Source: Bacteroidaceae bacterium (GTDB lineage Bacteria; Bacteroidota; Bacteroidia; Bacteroidales; Bacteroidaceae). From it: a stretch of DNA of 64,000 nt. The DNA lies in contig JAFROT010000013.1 in NCBI GenBank assembly GCA_017429525.1, positions 124,001 to 188,000 on the forward strand. The letters run 5' to 3'. The notes below the pieces were generated by a model that was given only the letters and a program-made list of their open reading frames with translations, was not told where the DNA came from and ran no database searches. Below, piece by piece: positions 25,026 through 32,805 of the stretch. Position 1 is the stretch's first letter; every line of letters begins with the position of its first letter. Made by a program: the position numbers and the translations under genes.

Positions 25026-25463
25026 TCACAAGACTATATCTCCACACCCTGAAAGTCTGTCTTTAGTGCAAATCATTAAAATAGACGTCCGACTCCCCTG
25101 CTCACCAACCCTTAACCCCCAACGAATCATCATATCCTTTTCTTCAAATGATATGAGGAAGCAATTGATAATTTCCATATCCTCCATCATCAATTGATCA
25201 TCATCCGGCATGGTTATATTGAATAGTATTCCTGTGCCGTTTTGAGCCATCTCCATCTTTTTCACCGTATCAAAGAACTCTTCCATAAAGGCGCCATTCT
25301 CTATGCCCTTATCTTTATAAGCTTCGTAAAGAATGCCTTCTTTTCCAACAAGTACACTCTTCACATCTTCCATGTCAATACCAAAAATTGATTTGTCTTT
25401 CTGAATGAGTTGATAAACCTCTTCGAGATGCGACTCGTTTACGTGTTTCTCTGTAATTCTCAT
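25026..25463 (-). CDS. FtsZ C-terminal-domain-only protein
   Basis: A 145-residue protein that matches the C-terminal (activation/polymerisation) domain of FtsZ. FGIDMEDVKSVL (27-38) corresponds to the VDFADVKTVL segment of FtsZ, GTGILFNITM (76-85) to the GVLLNIT strand, LMMEDMEIINCFL to the following helix, and MIRWGLRVGEQGSRTSILMI (112-131) to the IIFGA...LGDEVRVTVI strands. The whole GTPase domain, including the tubulin signature, is absent, so it cannot form filaments alone. It could bind FtsZ through the subunit interface. It lies 64 bases after the single-span protein gene. Confidence 0.75.
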   Translation of the reverse strand: MRITEKHVNESHLEEVYQLIQKDKSIFGIDMEDVKSVLVGKEGILYEAYKDKGIENGAFMEEFFDTVKKMEMAQNGTGILFNITMPDDDQLMMEDMEIINCFLISFEEKDMMIRWGLRVGEQGSRTSILMICTKDRLSGCGDIVL

Positions 25464-25527
25464 GTGACATAGCCCTATCTACGTGTCGGACGAACTATTA
25501 AGTGTTTATAAATCTATTCTTTTATTC

Positions 25528-25944
25528 TTACTGATTCTCCAAGAACCGCTGAACCAATTCATCTTCGTCAATGACAGAAGAGGAGTCTTTGGATTCTGTT
25601 TTTACATCTTCTAAATCCTCTTCCTCGAATGCTGCATCCTCTTCTTTCATTCCATTTGTATCCTCGGCCTTCACGGCTGCCGTCTCCGTCATTTCAACAG
25701 TCTCTTGGGTTTCTACGGCAACAGTCTCCGTCTGGGCATCTGAGGAGTCTTTAGGCTCTTGCATGGTGCTACCATAAATCACCACACCTATAATAGCAGC
25801 AGCTAACAGGAACTGAAAGCATCCCTTTCTCTTTTGATAACTATCATACTCCTTATCGTCCAGTATCTTTTCCATGAGACCTTCGTTGTCGCGAATAACA
25901 TGTAATGCCATAAGCTTATTCTTTAATGAAACATCATTGGGCAC
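25528..25944 (-). CDS. single-span membrane protein with a long acidic tail
   Basis: A protein of about 138 residues with a cytoplasmic N-terminal part (~40 residues, KKxKL and DDKEYDSYQKRKG), one membrane span FQFLLAAAIIGVVIYGS (about 44-60), and a very acidic, Thr/Glu/Val-rich tail ending ELVQRFLENQ. No family is recognised. The frame opens with GTG at 25944; an internal ATG at 25911 is a good alternative and leaves the membrane part intact. It is the first gene after promoter module B and precedes the FtsZ-like gene, so both are likely co-transcribed. The layout recalls membrane partners of cytoplasmic regulators, but that is only a resemblance. Confidence 0.75.
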   Translation of the reverse strand: MPNDVSLKNKLMALHVIRDNEGLMEKILDDKEYDSYQKRKGCFQFLLAAAIIGVVIYGSTMQEPKDSSDAQTETVAVETQETVEMTETAAVKAEDTNGMKEEDAAFEEEDLEDVKTESKDSSSVIDEDELVQRFLENQ

Positions 25945-25958
25945 ATCTTTACATAGCA

Positions 25959-26040
25959 GCCCCTATTATATATATATACGAATGTAAAGACACAAAAACG
26001 ACGTTTTTGCTGTTTGATGTGCAAAAACGCCGCAGAAGGG
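25959..26040 (-). promoter_or_regulatory. duplicated hairpin-promoter module, copy B
   Basis: On the minus strand: a perfect 9-bp stem CGTTTTTGC/GCAAAAACG (arms 26021-26029 and 26002-26010, loop 10 bases), a T-rich stretch with TTTG, then CATTCGTATATATATATAAT. It sits between the nuclease stop (26057) and the start of the membrane protein (25944). It shares order and most bases with copy A, which suggests that both operons are controlled together. Confidence 0.7.
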
Positions 26041-26056
26041 AGGCCGATAATTACAT

Positions 26057-26929
26057 TTATTTTGGATAGCTTAGGTATTTATCTATGAATTCTTCCCTAT
26101 GAGGTGATTTTAATTTATGTGCCAAATCTTGCCATGTAATTCCTATTATATTCATATTCTTATAATCATCTGTAATGTATTTCTTAAGGAACTCATCCAA
26201 TTGATCTTTGCAATATTGGTTGTTTTCATCATACATGAAGATAACATATTTGTTCTTGCCCGTGGCACGAATTGAATTGCGGAACAATTGGTAGTTTTTG
26301 CGAAACTCATCGTTAAATGTTATAGAGTCTTTTATAGCTGGACATTTTTTAATCAATCCATTATAGATACGTGCAAACTTTTCCTTATGTCTATCATCAT
26401 TTTCGCATTTGCCAAATCCTGCTTCTGTATATTTTATTTCGAAGAACACCTCTGTCTCATCTGACTTCAGATAGAAATCAAAGTTTGTATCTTCTCCCTC
26501 ATACTCGCCACCTTGTACATATTCAAAATGACACTCTGCATCATCACATTGATTAATGGCTATATACTTACTGAGCAAGTCTATTAAGGCATCGTTGGGG
26601 CGGGTCTTGCTTCCTTCTTTTATAATATACGGCCTAAAGAAATTATAGCACATCAGTTGCGAAGAATTGAGATGGTGAGCATAGCGATGTAAGTCCTTTT
26701 CTATGAGAAAGTCCACACTTTTCAAGCATTTCAAAACATTGTATTCCTTCACTATGTCCTGTATGCTTTTTCCAGAGGGTATAGGCAAAATATGCTCTTT
26801 GGGGTATTTTTTTCCTCTATAACGAAAAATGCCATTTTCTTCAATTTTCAACACATTTTTTTTATAATCCGCAAGTTTGTCTAAAACTTTCTCCTTAAAT
26901 TTTGTATAAGACATATTACTCTTTTCCAT
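26057..26929 (-). CDS. putative PD-(D/E)XK restriction-type endonuclease
   Basis: A 290-residue soluble protein. The central part EGEDTNFDFYLKSDETEV followed by FFEIKYTEAGFGK shows a PD-(D/E)XK-type active site: Asp at about 151, then Glu-x-Lys at 164-166, resembling the PGN_0703 family of putative Bacteroidetes restriction endonucleases. The N-terminal ~100 residues are lysine-rich. The gene is clearly more AT-rich than its housekeeping neighbours, a sign of transfer. Its start (ATG 26929, or 26914) overlaps or abuts the end of the WYL regulator gene, so the two are co-transcribed. A defence role is likely but not shown; no methyltransferase is present. Confidence 0.7.
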   Translation of the reverse strand: MEKSNMSYTKFKEKVLDKLADYKKNVLKIEENGIFRYRGKKYPKEHILPIPSGKSIQDIVKEYNVLKCLKSVDFLIEKDLHRYAHHLNSSQLMCYNFFRPYIIKEGSKTRPNDALIDLLSKYIAINQCDDAECHFEYVQGGEYEGEDTNFDFYLKSDETEVFFEIKYTEAGFGKCENDDRHKEKFARIYNGLIKKCPAIKDSITFNDEFRKNYQLFRNSIRATGKNKYVIFMYDENNQYCKDQLDEFLKKYITDDYKNMNIIGITWQDLAHKLKSPHREEFIDKYLSYPK

Positions 26930-27833
26930 ATCTATTTAATATTGATTGTAATTGCTCTTTAATTCTCTCTCTCAGCGTTTCCGGTTCCAGCACCTCAACC
27001 TTGTCACCCATTGCCAGCAACTGGCTCACCAAGTCAGGCGTTACACATAATCTATACGTAAACTCTGCGAACTCGCCATGTTTGGAGCGGACTTCGGATT
27101 GGGTTTTGTGAAGCGGTGGGGAACGAAGGTATTCAGCCTGCACTCCGTAAGCGCGAATCTTCACTTTGGACACTGGAAGATTTTCGTTCACGAAGATGCC
27201 TACCACGTCAGCGAAGTATTTCCTGGCATTGAAGTTTGAAGGCAGTTCAAAGGTGGTTTTAAGCACTTGTAAGTCTATGATGCGGTCTAACGAGATGATG
27301 CGCAAGGCTTCCTGTTCCTTCAAGAATCCCAACAGATACCAACGACGGTTATAGACCTTCAGGGCGTATGGTTGCATGTGAATCGTTTGTCGATGAGTGT
27401 CCTGCCCGTATTCATATCGCTGGTATTCTATCAGCAATTCCATATTACATTTCATAGCGTCAATGATAGAATCCAGGTATGCGGTGCCGATCGGTATCTC
27501 TTCAAGCAGGATTCTGTTCTTCATCGCGTTGAAGGTCACAAAGTCCTGCGGAATGCTATAATTACGCAACAACCACTTCTCCAGTTTCATCTTCTCCAAG
27601 ACCTCCGGATTCTTGACGTAATAGACATTACCCTTCGAACGGTCGCATTCGATGTCCACGCCAAACATCTCTTTGATGCCTTTCCTATGCTCATGGAACG
27701 TGCGGATGGGAAGCGGACCATCCGCACTCGGATTCATCTCCCACATCATACAGATCTCGTCAAATGTGAGAGGGTCGCTTTCAAGCAACAAGTTTAACAG
27801 CCAAATATATCGATAATATGTCTTGCTAATCAT
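26916..27833 (-). CDS. WYL-domain transcriptional regulator
   Basis: A 305-residue regulator of the WYL family. The N-terminal third is a helix-turn-helix region (YYRYIWLLNLLLESDPLTFD onwards). The WYL domain is in the middle (about 130-210), with NRRWYLLGFLKEQEALRIIS and DRIIDLQVL. A C-terminal WCX-type domain follows. The ATG at 27833 is used; an upstream extension to 27872 crosses a terminator-like hairpin. WYL proteins sense nucleic acids or nucleotides and often control bacterial defence genes. The gene overlaps the nuclease gene by 14 bases and lies upstream of the two truncated-homologue operons, so it may control all of them (inference). Confidence 0.88.
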   Translation of the reverse strand: MISKTYYRYIWLLNLLLESDPLTFDEICMMWEMNPSADGPLPIRTFHEHRKGIKEMFGVDIECDRSKGNVYYVKNPEVLEKMKLEKWLLRNYSIPQDFVTFNAMKNRILLEEIPIGTAYLDSIIDAMKCNMELLIEYQRYEYGQDTHRQTIHMQPYALKVYNRRWYLLGFLKEQEALRIISLDRIIDLQVLKTTFELPSNFNARKYFADVVGIFVNENLPVSKVKIRAYGVQAEYLRSPPLHKTQSEVRSKHGEFAEFTYRLCVTPDLVSQLLAMGDKVEVLEPETLRERIKEQLQSILNRYGKE

Positions 27834-27847
27834 ATTATAGAAAGAGA

Positions 27848-27870
27848 GCCCGCCGGTCATTCCAGCGGGC
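27848..27870 (-). terminator. terminator after the AGE epimerase gene
   Basis: GCCCGC(C)GG at 27848-27856 pairs with CC(A)GCGGGC at 27862-27870 around a 5-base loop, with one mismatch. On the minus strand it is followed by TCTCTTTCTAT. It closes the sialic-acid operon and separates it from the WYL gene. Confidence 0.7.
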
Positions 27871-27885
27871 ACATATGTAAAAGGA

Positions 27886-29181
27886 TTAATTCTTTGAGGC
27901 GAGGTCTTCGAGGATGCGCCAGACGTTCATCAGGCCGCGAGGAACGTGGAAGCAACCTTTCCACTTACCGCCCTTCAGAGGCAGCAGCACTTCGCCCTGA
28001 CGGTTGAGGTAGCCGTACCACTCAGGATATTCGGGGTCGCGGAAGTGGTTCCAAGTGTACTCGTGGACGCGCTCGAACCACTTGAGACAACGTTCATCGC
28101 CAGTGAGCTGATAGCCCTTGATGAGCGAGATGAGTGTCTCGAGGTGCACCCACCATAGCTTCTGGTCGAACTCAAGCTCGTGGCGAGGCTTACCGAGGCG
28201 ATCCATAAAGTAGAAGATGCCGCCAAACTCCTTGTCCCAGCCGTATTCGACTTCTGCCAGGCAGATATCAACAGCCTGTTGGATGAGTTCGGGACGCTGG
28301 AGGCGCTTGCCGAGGTCCATGACGAACCACATCGCCTCGATGGCATGACCGGGGTTAAGCTTGCGGCCGTCGAAGCAGTCGACGAGGTTGCCATCCTTGC
28401 CCAAGGCTTCGACGATGAGGCCGAGTTCGGGGCGATAAAAGACGTCCATGACTTCATGGAGACAGTTGTTTATAGCCTTTTGCAAGAAGGCGGGTTCCAA
28501 AAGGGCTTCAATCTCCAAGGCGACATTACACAGGATCATAGGCAGATCGAAGGTTTTAAGGGAGCGGGCGCCGGCAGCAGCTTTGTTCCAACGGCCTTTG
28601 GGATTATCGGTCTTGGAGAGGACGATGTCGAAGGTGCGCTTGGCGATGGTGGCGTATTCGGCAGAGAGCTCCTCTGGAGTAGCTGTAGTACAGCCACACA
28701 CACAACCGCGCTTGGCGGCTGATGCGAGGGCAATGGAGAGTTGGCCGAAGGCGATGGTGGCGAAGGTGTAGGAGAAGATGTTGTAGGGCTCCACGAGGGG
28801 GTGGCCTTCGCGGTCGAGGGCGAAGTACCAGTTGAGGTTGCCATCGTGGCCGTACTTCTTCAGGAATTCGGCGCCTTGAATGGCGGCGTCGAGCCATTCC
28901 TGACGAGGCTCCACGGTGTTGTAGAGCTTAGCAAACATCCACACCTCACGGCCTTGCAGCCAGATGAACTTGTCGGTGTCGTAGACCGATCCGTCGCGAT
29001 CGAGGCAGGTGAAATAGCCGCCGAATTCCGTGTCCTGGGATTTATTGAGCCAGAAGGGAACGACGCGGTCGAGGAGTTCAGATTTGTAGAGCTGGGCAAG
29101 GTCTGAGAAATAAGACCCTCCCCCCTGCCCCTCCCTTGTAGGGAGGGGAGTAGATACACTTGCTGATTGTTGTCCTTGCAT
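27886..29181 (-). CDS. N-acylglucosamine 2-epimerase (AGE family)
   Basis: A 431-residue (alpha/alpha)6-barrel epimerase of the RnBP/AGE family that interconverts N-acetylmannosamine and N-acetylglucosamine. Typical segments are FGGYFTCLDRDG, the WLQGREVWMFAKLYN helix, NPGHAIEAMWFVMDLG and the C-terminal HVPRGLMNVWRILE. It is the last gene of an operon with nanA and a mutarotase-symporter fusion, and replaces a NanE-type epimerase in sialic acid breakdown. The ATG at 29181 and the first ~23 residues (including STPLPTREGQGGGS) lie in an inverted-repeat element rather than in conserved enzyme sequence. Confidence 0.9.
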   Translation of the reverse strand: MQGQQSASVSTPLPTREGQGGGSYFSDLAQLYKSELLDRVVPFWLNKSQDTEFGGYFTCLDRDGSVYDTDKFIWLQGREVWMFAKLYNTVEPRQEWLDAAIQGAEFLKKYGHDGNLNWYFALDREGHPLVEPYNIFSYTFATIAFGQLSIALASAAKRGCVCGCTTATPEELSAEYATIAKRTFDIVLSKTDNPKGRWNKAAAGARSLKTFDLPMILCNVALEIEALLEPAFLQKAINNCLHEVMDVFYRPELGLIVEALGKDGNLVDCFDGRKLNPGHAIEAMWFVMDLGKRLQRPELIQQAVDICLAEVEYGWDKEFGGIFYFMDRLGKPRHELEFDQKLWWVHLETLISLIKGYQLTGDERCLKWFERVHEYTWNHFRDPEYPEWYGYLNRQGEVLLPLKGGKWKGCFHVPRGLMNVWRILEDLASKN

Positions 29182-29263
29182 AGTTAGTTCTATTTGATTA
29201 GAAAAGTACACATCTTGAAAGGTGACCACTCCCTCCCTACAAGGGAGGGTGAGGGGTGGGTCT
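29113..29263. repeat. GC-rich inverted-repeat element covering the epimerase start
   Basis: Two ~37-bp imperfect inverted copies (29113-29150 and 29229-29263), each itself containing CTCCCTTGTAGGGAG or its complement, flank ~78 bp. Beside the right copy lies CTTGAAAGGTGACC, also found in the element at 31237-31348. The element abuts the symporter stop codon and contains the epimerase start codon. It looks like a non-autonomous MITE-like element; no transposase is seen. Confidence 0.7.
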
Positions 29264-29264
29264 T

Positions 29265-32261
29265 CTATTTATTTAAAGTCCTCCACGTGAGGCCTGGCTG
29301 CTCTTTGGTCTGCGGCATGAAGATACTCAGGATGAGGGCAACGAGGACGCTGACAAGCATCGAGACGAAGCCGAAGAGGAGGAAGTTGGCGTTGGTGTAG
29401 AAATTCATGTAGAGTACCGTAGCCGTGCCGCAGAGGAAACCTATGATGGCAGCCGTGGAACCGATGCGTGGGAAGAAGATGCCCATGAGGAACAAGCCGC
29501 CGATGGCACCGCTGAGGAGACCGAGGATGGTGTTGAAGTAGTCGAGCAGCGACTGGATGTCGACCGTGGCCATAAGGCAGGCGATGGCCATGCCGAGCAG
29601 GCCCGCACAGATACCTGCGATGCGGGCGACACGGACAGAAGAAGATCCAGATGCGCTGGCCCCCTCGGGGGAAGAAAGGGGGGCCGGGGTCTTCATCTTT
29701 CCCCACAAATCCACCGTGAAAGCCGTGGAGATGGAGTTGATATTGCTGGCGATGGTGCTCATCGTGGCAGCGAAGACAGCAGCGATGAGGAGACCGGCGA
29801 GGCCGGCGGGCAGCTGACTCATCATGAAGAAGGGGAAGATGGCGTCGCCCTTGGCCATAGTGATGTCGAGTTCGGCGGGATGGGTCTTGAAGAAGGTGTA
29901 GAGACCTGTGCCGATGGTGAAGAAGGCGATGGTGACGATGACGGACATCAGACCGTTGGTGAGAATACCGCGCGCTGCGCTCTTCTCGTCGGAAGTAGTC
30001 AGGTAGCGTTGGATGACGGTTTGGTCGCTGGTGTAGGAGATGAGGTTGTTGGCAAGGCCGCCGAGGATGACTACCCACCACGTGGCGTTGACGAAGTCGA
30101 ACGGATGGTCGGGGTCGAAGAGGAAGAGGCGAAACTTGTCGTTGTCGGTGGCAATCCGGAAGAAATCCGAAGCGCCGTTGTCACCTGTGTTCACGATAAG
30201 ATAAACAGCTGCAAGGATGGCACCGCCGACGAGGATGATGCCCTGGATGACATCGCCCCACACGACGGCTTCGACACCGCCCATCGTACAGTAGAGGATG
30301 GTGATGAGGGCCATCAGCGCTATACATATATATATATTAATACCCGTGACGGCGGTCATGGCCAGCGACGGCAGGAAGAGCACGAGTGCCGTGCGGGCTA
30401 CCATGAAGACGATGAAGAGGATGCTGGCCATCAGACGCGTGGCGCTGTTGAAGCGGCGTTCGAGGTACTCGTAGGCCGTGGTGACATTCAGGCGGCGGAA
30501 GAAAGGCAGGTAGTACTTGATGACGGGGAACGAAATCAAGAGGATGCAGATCTGCATCGGATAGTAGGTCCAGTCGGTGGCGTATGCCTTGGCGGGGATG
30601 CTCATGTAGGTGATGGCCGAGAGCATCGTGGCGAAGATGCTGATGCCGGCAGCCCACCAGGGGATGCGACCGCCACCCTTGAAGAAATCCTCGGTGGAGT
30701 TGGAGGCACGGCGCATGAAGTAGTAGCCGAGATAGACCATGCCAAGGAGGTAGAGGATGAGGACGGTCCAGTTGAGCCATCCGAAGTGGGCCGTGTAACT
30801 GATGTCGACACGTGTGACGTCGGAGGAGCGCACGCCGGGTTTCTCCTCGCCGCCAATGACGAGGGCAGAGATTGCTGCGGCAGACGAACTGCCGCTCACT
30901 GAACCCAGGGCAGAGGTAGGCACAGGCACTACGGCAGCACCGGCACGGGCGATGAGGGGCGAATCGAAGACTTCAGCCCACGAGTCGGTGACGGTGTGAT
31001 AGACGAGGATCGAGCGGCGGAACTGATACCATGCCGGGTCTTGGGTCATATAAGCATGGGCTTCCTCGCGCAGGGCAGCAAGGCGGTCGGCCGTAGTTGC
31101 CGTGTCGGCAATAAGCATATTACGCTCAAGAGCTGCTTCGAAGATGTTTTTGTTGACACCGCCAAAACAGAGGATGTGGGCTGCACCGGAGGGAATGGCA
31201 GAGGCGCCGACGAGAGCAAGCCCCTCTAAAGGCTCCAGACCCCCTCCCCGCTCCCCCTCAAAGGGGGAGAGTGGAATGTTTTGCTCATTGCCATCAATGC
31301 TTGAAAGGTGACCGCCCTCCCCCTTGAGGGGGAGCGGGGAGGGGGTCTTTGAGGGGGCCTTTTGGTTAGCCTGCATCAAAGATGTTGCAAACCACTCCTT
31401 CTTCCTTGGATCGTAATAGACACCGTTTGCGACAGCCTTGCCGTAGCGAGGATCGTAGCCACCGAGGAGATAGAAGTTGGAGCCGATGGCGCCTTTCTGC
31501 ACGGCTGCAGCTGGTTGCACACGGGCAGGACCAGGCATATCTGGCAGCTCTTCCCAAGCAGCACCGAGGGGCCATTTCAAGCGGAAGGCCTTGCGATTTG
31601 GGATGCCGTTGTGCTGACCTCCGCCCACGTAAATATATCCGTCGCCATAGGCTGCGGCGAAGTTGTCGAGGGCAACGGGCAGCAGGGGGATGTCCTGTTT
31701 CTGTATCTCAAAGCTTGTGCCCATGGAGAGCAGCACGGCAAAATCCTCGCTCTTCTGTCCGTCGGCTGTGCCACCGAGGCAGACGACACCCTCTGGTACC
31801 GTGACGCTGGCGCCATAGGCCAGACCGCATGAGAATGCACCGGCGCGTGACCAGGCGGTAGCAGAATCAGCCTTGCGAGGACTATCTGCCGGCCATTCGG
31901 CCTTTAAAGTCTCAGCGTTGAAATAAGTGGACTCTTCGAGGCCGATGACGTAAATATCAGTATAGAAGACCTTCTGCCCACCCTCAGCCGCCGGCGTGTC
32001 GGGGAAATTGCAGCCACCAGCCACGACCAAAAACGGCTTTTTATTATCGAAGCTGGGATAGCGGACTATGCCTGCAAAGGCGCCGCTGACGCCCTGACCG
32101 CCGAAAGCCGAGAGAGGAATGGCTGGCGTGAACGTAGCTGTATTAAAGCGGTGAGAAGCCTCACCCAACCGGCCCTCCTGAGAAGAGCCGTCGGATGTTT
32201 GAGCTGATACAAGGCTTGACGAAAAGAATAAAAGGAGAGAAAGAAAGGTGAGCTTCTTCAT
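29265..32261 (-). CDS. sialic acid mutarotase (kelch) fused to a sodium:solute symporter
   Basis: A 998-residue fusion. After a signal peptide (KKLTFLSLLLFFSSSLVSA) comes a kelch beta-propeller of the NanM/YjhT cyclically permuted mutarotase type (about 35-510), with VVAGGCNFPD, YVGGGQHNG, YLLGGYD and LCFGGVNK blades. From about 520 on follows a 13-span SSS-family transporter. In the periplasm the propeller would speed anomer exchange of N-acetylneuraminate and the symporter would import it with sodium. Residues ~305-341 come from an inserted repeat element, and a shorter repeat-like insert (TPAPLSSPEGASASG) lies near 845-865. Both keep the frame. The gene is in the nanA operon. Confidence 0.88.
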   Translation of the reverse strand: MKKLTFLSLLLFFSSSLVSAQTSDGSSQEGRLGEASHRFNTATFTPAIPLSAFGGQGVSGAFAGIVRYPSFDNKKPFLVVAGGCNFPDTPAAEGGQKVFYTDIYVIGLEESTYFNAETLKAEWPADSPRKADSATAWSRAGAFSCGLAYGASVTVPEGVVCLGGTADGQKSEDFAVLLSMGTSFEIQKQDIPLLPVALDNFAAAYGDGYIYVGGGQHNGIPNRKAFRLKWPLGAAWEELPDMPGPARVQPAAAVQKGAIGSNFYLLGGYDPRYGKAVANGVYYDPRKKEWFATSLMQANQKAPSKTPSPLPLKGEGGHLSSIDGNEQNIPLSPFEGERGGGLEPLEGLALVGASAIPSGAAHILCFGGVNKNIFEAALERNMLIADTATTADRLAALREEAHAYMTQDPAWYQFRRSILVYHTVTDSWAEVFDSPLIARAGAAVVPVPTSALGSVSGSSSAAAISALVIGGEEKPGVRSSDVTRVDISYTAHFGWLNWTVLILYLLGMVYLGYYFMRRASNSTEDFFKGGGRIPWWAAGISIFATMLSAITYMSIPAKAYATDWTYYPMQICILLISFPVIKYYLPFFRRLNVTTAYEYLERRFNSATRLMASILFIVFMVARTALVLFLPSLAMTAVTGINIYICIALMALITILYCTMGGVEAVVWGDVIQGIILVGGAILAAVYLIVNTGDNGASDFFRIATDNDKFRLFLFDPDHPFDFVNATWWVVILGGLANNLISYTSDQTVIQRYLTTSDEKSAARGILTNGLMSVIVTIAFFTIGTGLYTFFKTHPAELDITMAKGDAIFPFFMMSQLPAGLAGLLIAAVFAATMSTIASNINSISTAFTVDLWGKMKTPAPLSSPEGASASGSSSVRVARIAGICAGLLGMAIACLMATVDIQSLLDYFNTILGLLSGAIGGLFLMGIFFPRIGSTAAIIGFLCGTATVLYMNFYTNANFLLFGFVSMLVSVLVALILSIFMPQTKEQPGLTWRTLNK
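29655..29697. repeat. GC-rich repeat-like insert in the symporter domain
   Basis: GGCCCCCTCGGGGGAAG followed by AAAGGGGGGCCGGGGTCTTC encodes a Pro/Ser/Gly-rich cytoplasmic loop. Base content and TCTTC/GACCCC ends resemble the other GC-rich elements in this operon. It is a single arm and less certain. Confidence 0.45.
31237..31348. repeat. GC-rich inverted-repeat element inside the mutarotase-symporter gene
   Basis: AGACCCCCTCCCCGCTCCCC (from 31237) is repeated in inverse orientation to 31348; the ~36-bp arms enclose about 40 bp containing CTTGAAAGGTGACC. The insert keeps the reading frame and encodes TPSPLPLKGEGGHLSS, then IPLSPFEGERGGG. It belongs to the same family as the element at 29113-29263. 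Confidence 0.8.
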
Positions 32262-32287
32262 ACAGCTATGGTACGTTTACGAACGGA

Positions 32288-32761
32288 TTAGAACTTATAG
32301 ATTACACTTACATCGATGCCTGAAGTAGCAAAACCGACGGCCGCTGATGTGGCGCCATTATCGATGTCGAGACCCAGAAGTCCAACATCGGCAGAGAGCT
32401 GCAGATGATCGCTGAAAGCATAACGCATAGAAGGGCGTAAGCCGACGAAGGTGTTTGTGCCATCGCCAAAGACGATTTCCGATGTAGCTTTCAGATCGAA
32501 GAACAGCCTCGAGTTGTTCCAGCAGTTGAAGCGGACATAAGGATTCACCACGCCCCTCGCTTCTTCATCTGCGAGGAAAAGTCCAAGCCCCGTGCCTACG
32601 GCCCAACGATCGTTGAACTCATACCCGCAACCGGGCAGCAAGGTCATCGAGAAACTTTCGTAGCGATAGCCCAGACCTGCTGTTCCAGTGACAAAGAATT
32701 GAGCGCTGGCATTAGAGCAGAAGCCGGCCAACACGAGCATCAACAAAAATATTTTCTTCAT
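32288..32761 (-). CDS. small outer-membrane beta-barrel protein in the sialic-acid operon
   Basis: A 157-residue protein with a signal peptide (KKIFLLMLVLAGFCSNASA) and a mature part made of amphipathic strands (GTAGLGYRYESFSMTL, DRWAVGTGLGLFL, VNPYVRFNCW), ending in the barrel-type terminal strand GIDVSVIYKF. It resembles small 8-strand OmpA/OmpX-like barrels. It lies between nanA and the mutarotase-symporter gene, spaced 44 and 26 bases. A link to sialic acid uptake is suggested only by position. Confidence 0.8.
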   Translation of the reverse strand: MKKIFLLMLVLAGFCSNASAQFFVTGTAGLGYRYESFSMTLLPGCGYEFNDRWAVGTGLGLFLADEEARGVVNPYVRFNCWNNSRLFFDLKATSEIVFGDGTNTFVGLRPSMRYAFSDHLQLSADVGLLGLDIDNGATSAAVGFATSGIDVSVIYKF

Positions 32762-32805
32762 GATTCGCGTTTTTAATTAGTTGTAAATTAAAGGTTAAAC
32801 AATGA

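Noticed and set aside
29113..29263. Intrinsic terminator between the symporter and epimerase genes
   Set aside because: The GC-rich palindromes have no T-run and the same element occurs inside a coding region, so it is a repeat element; partial termination is still possible.
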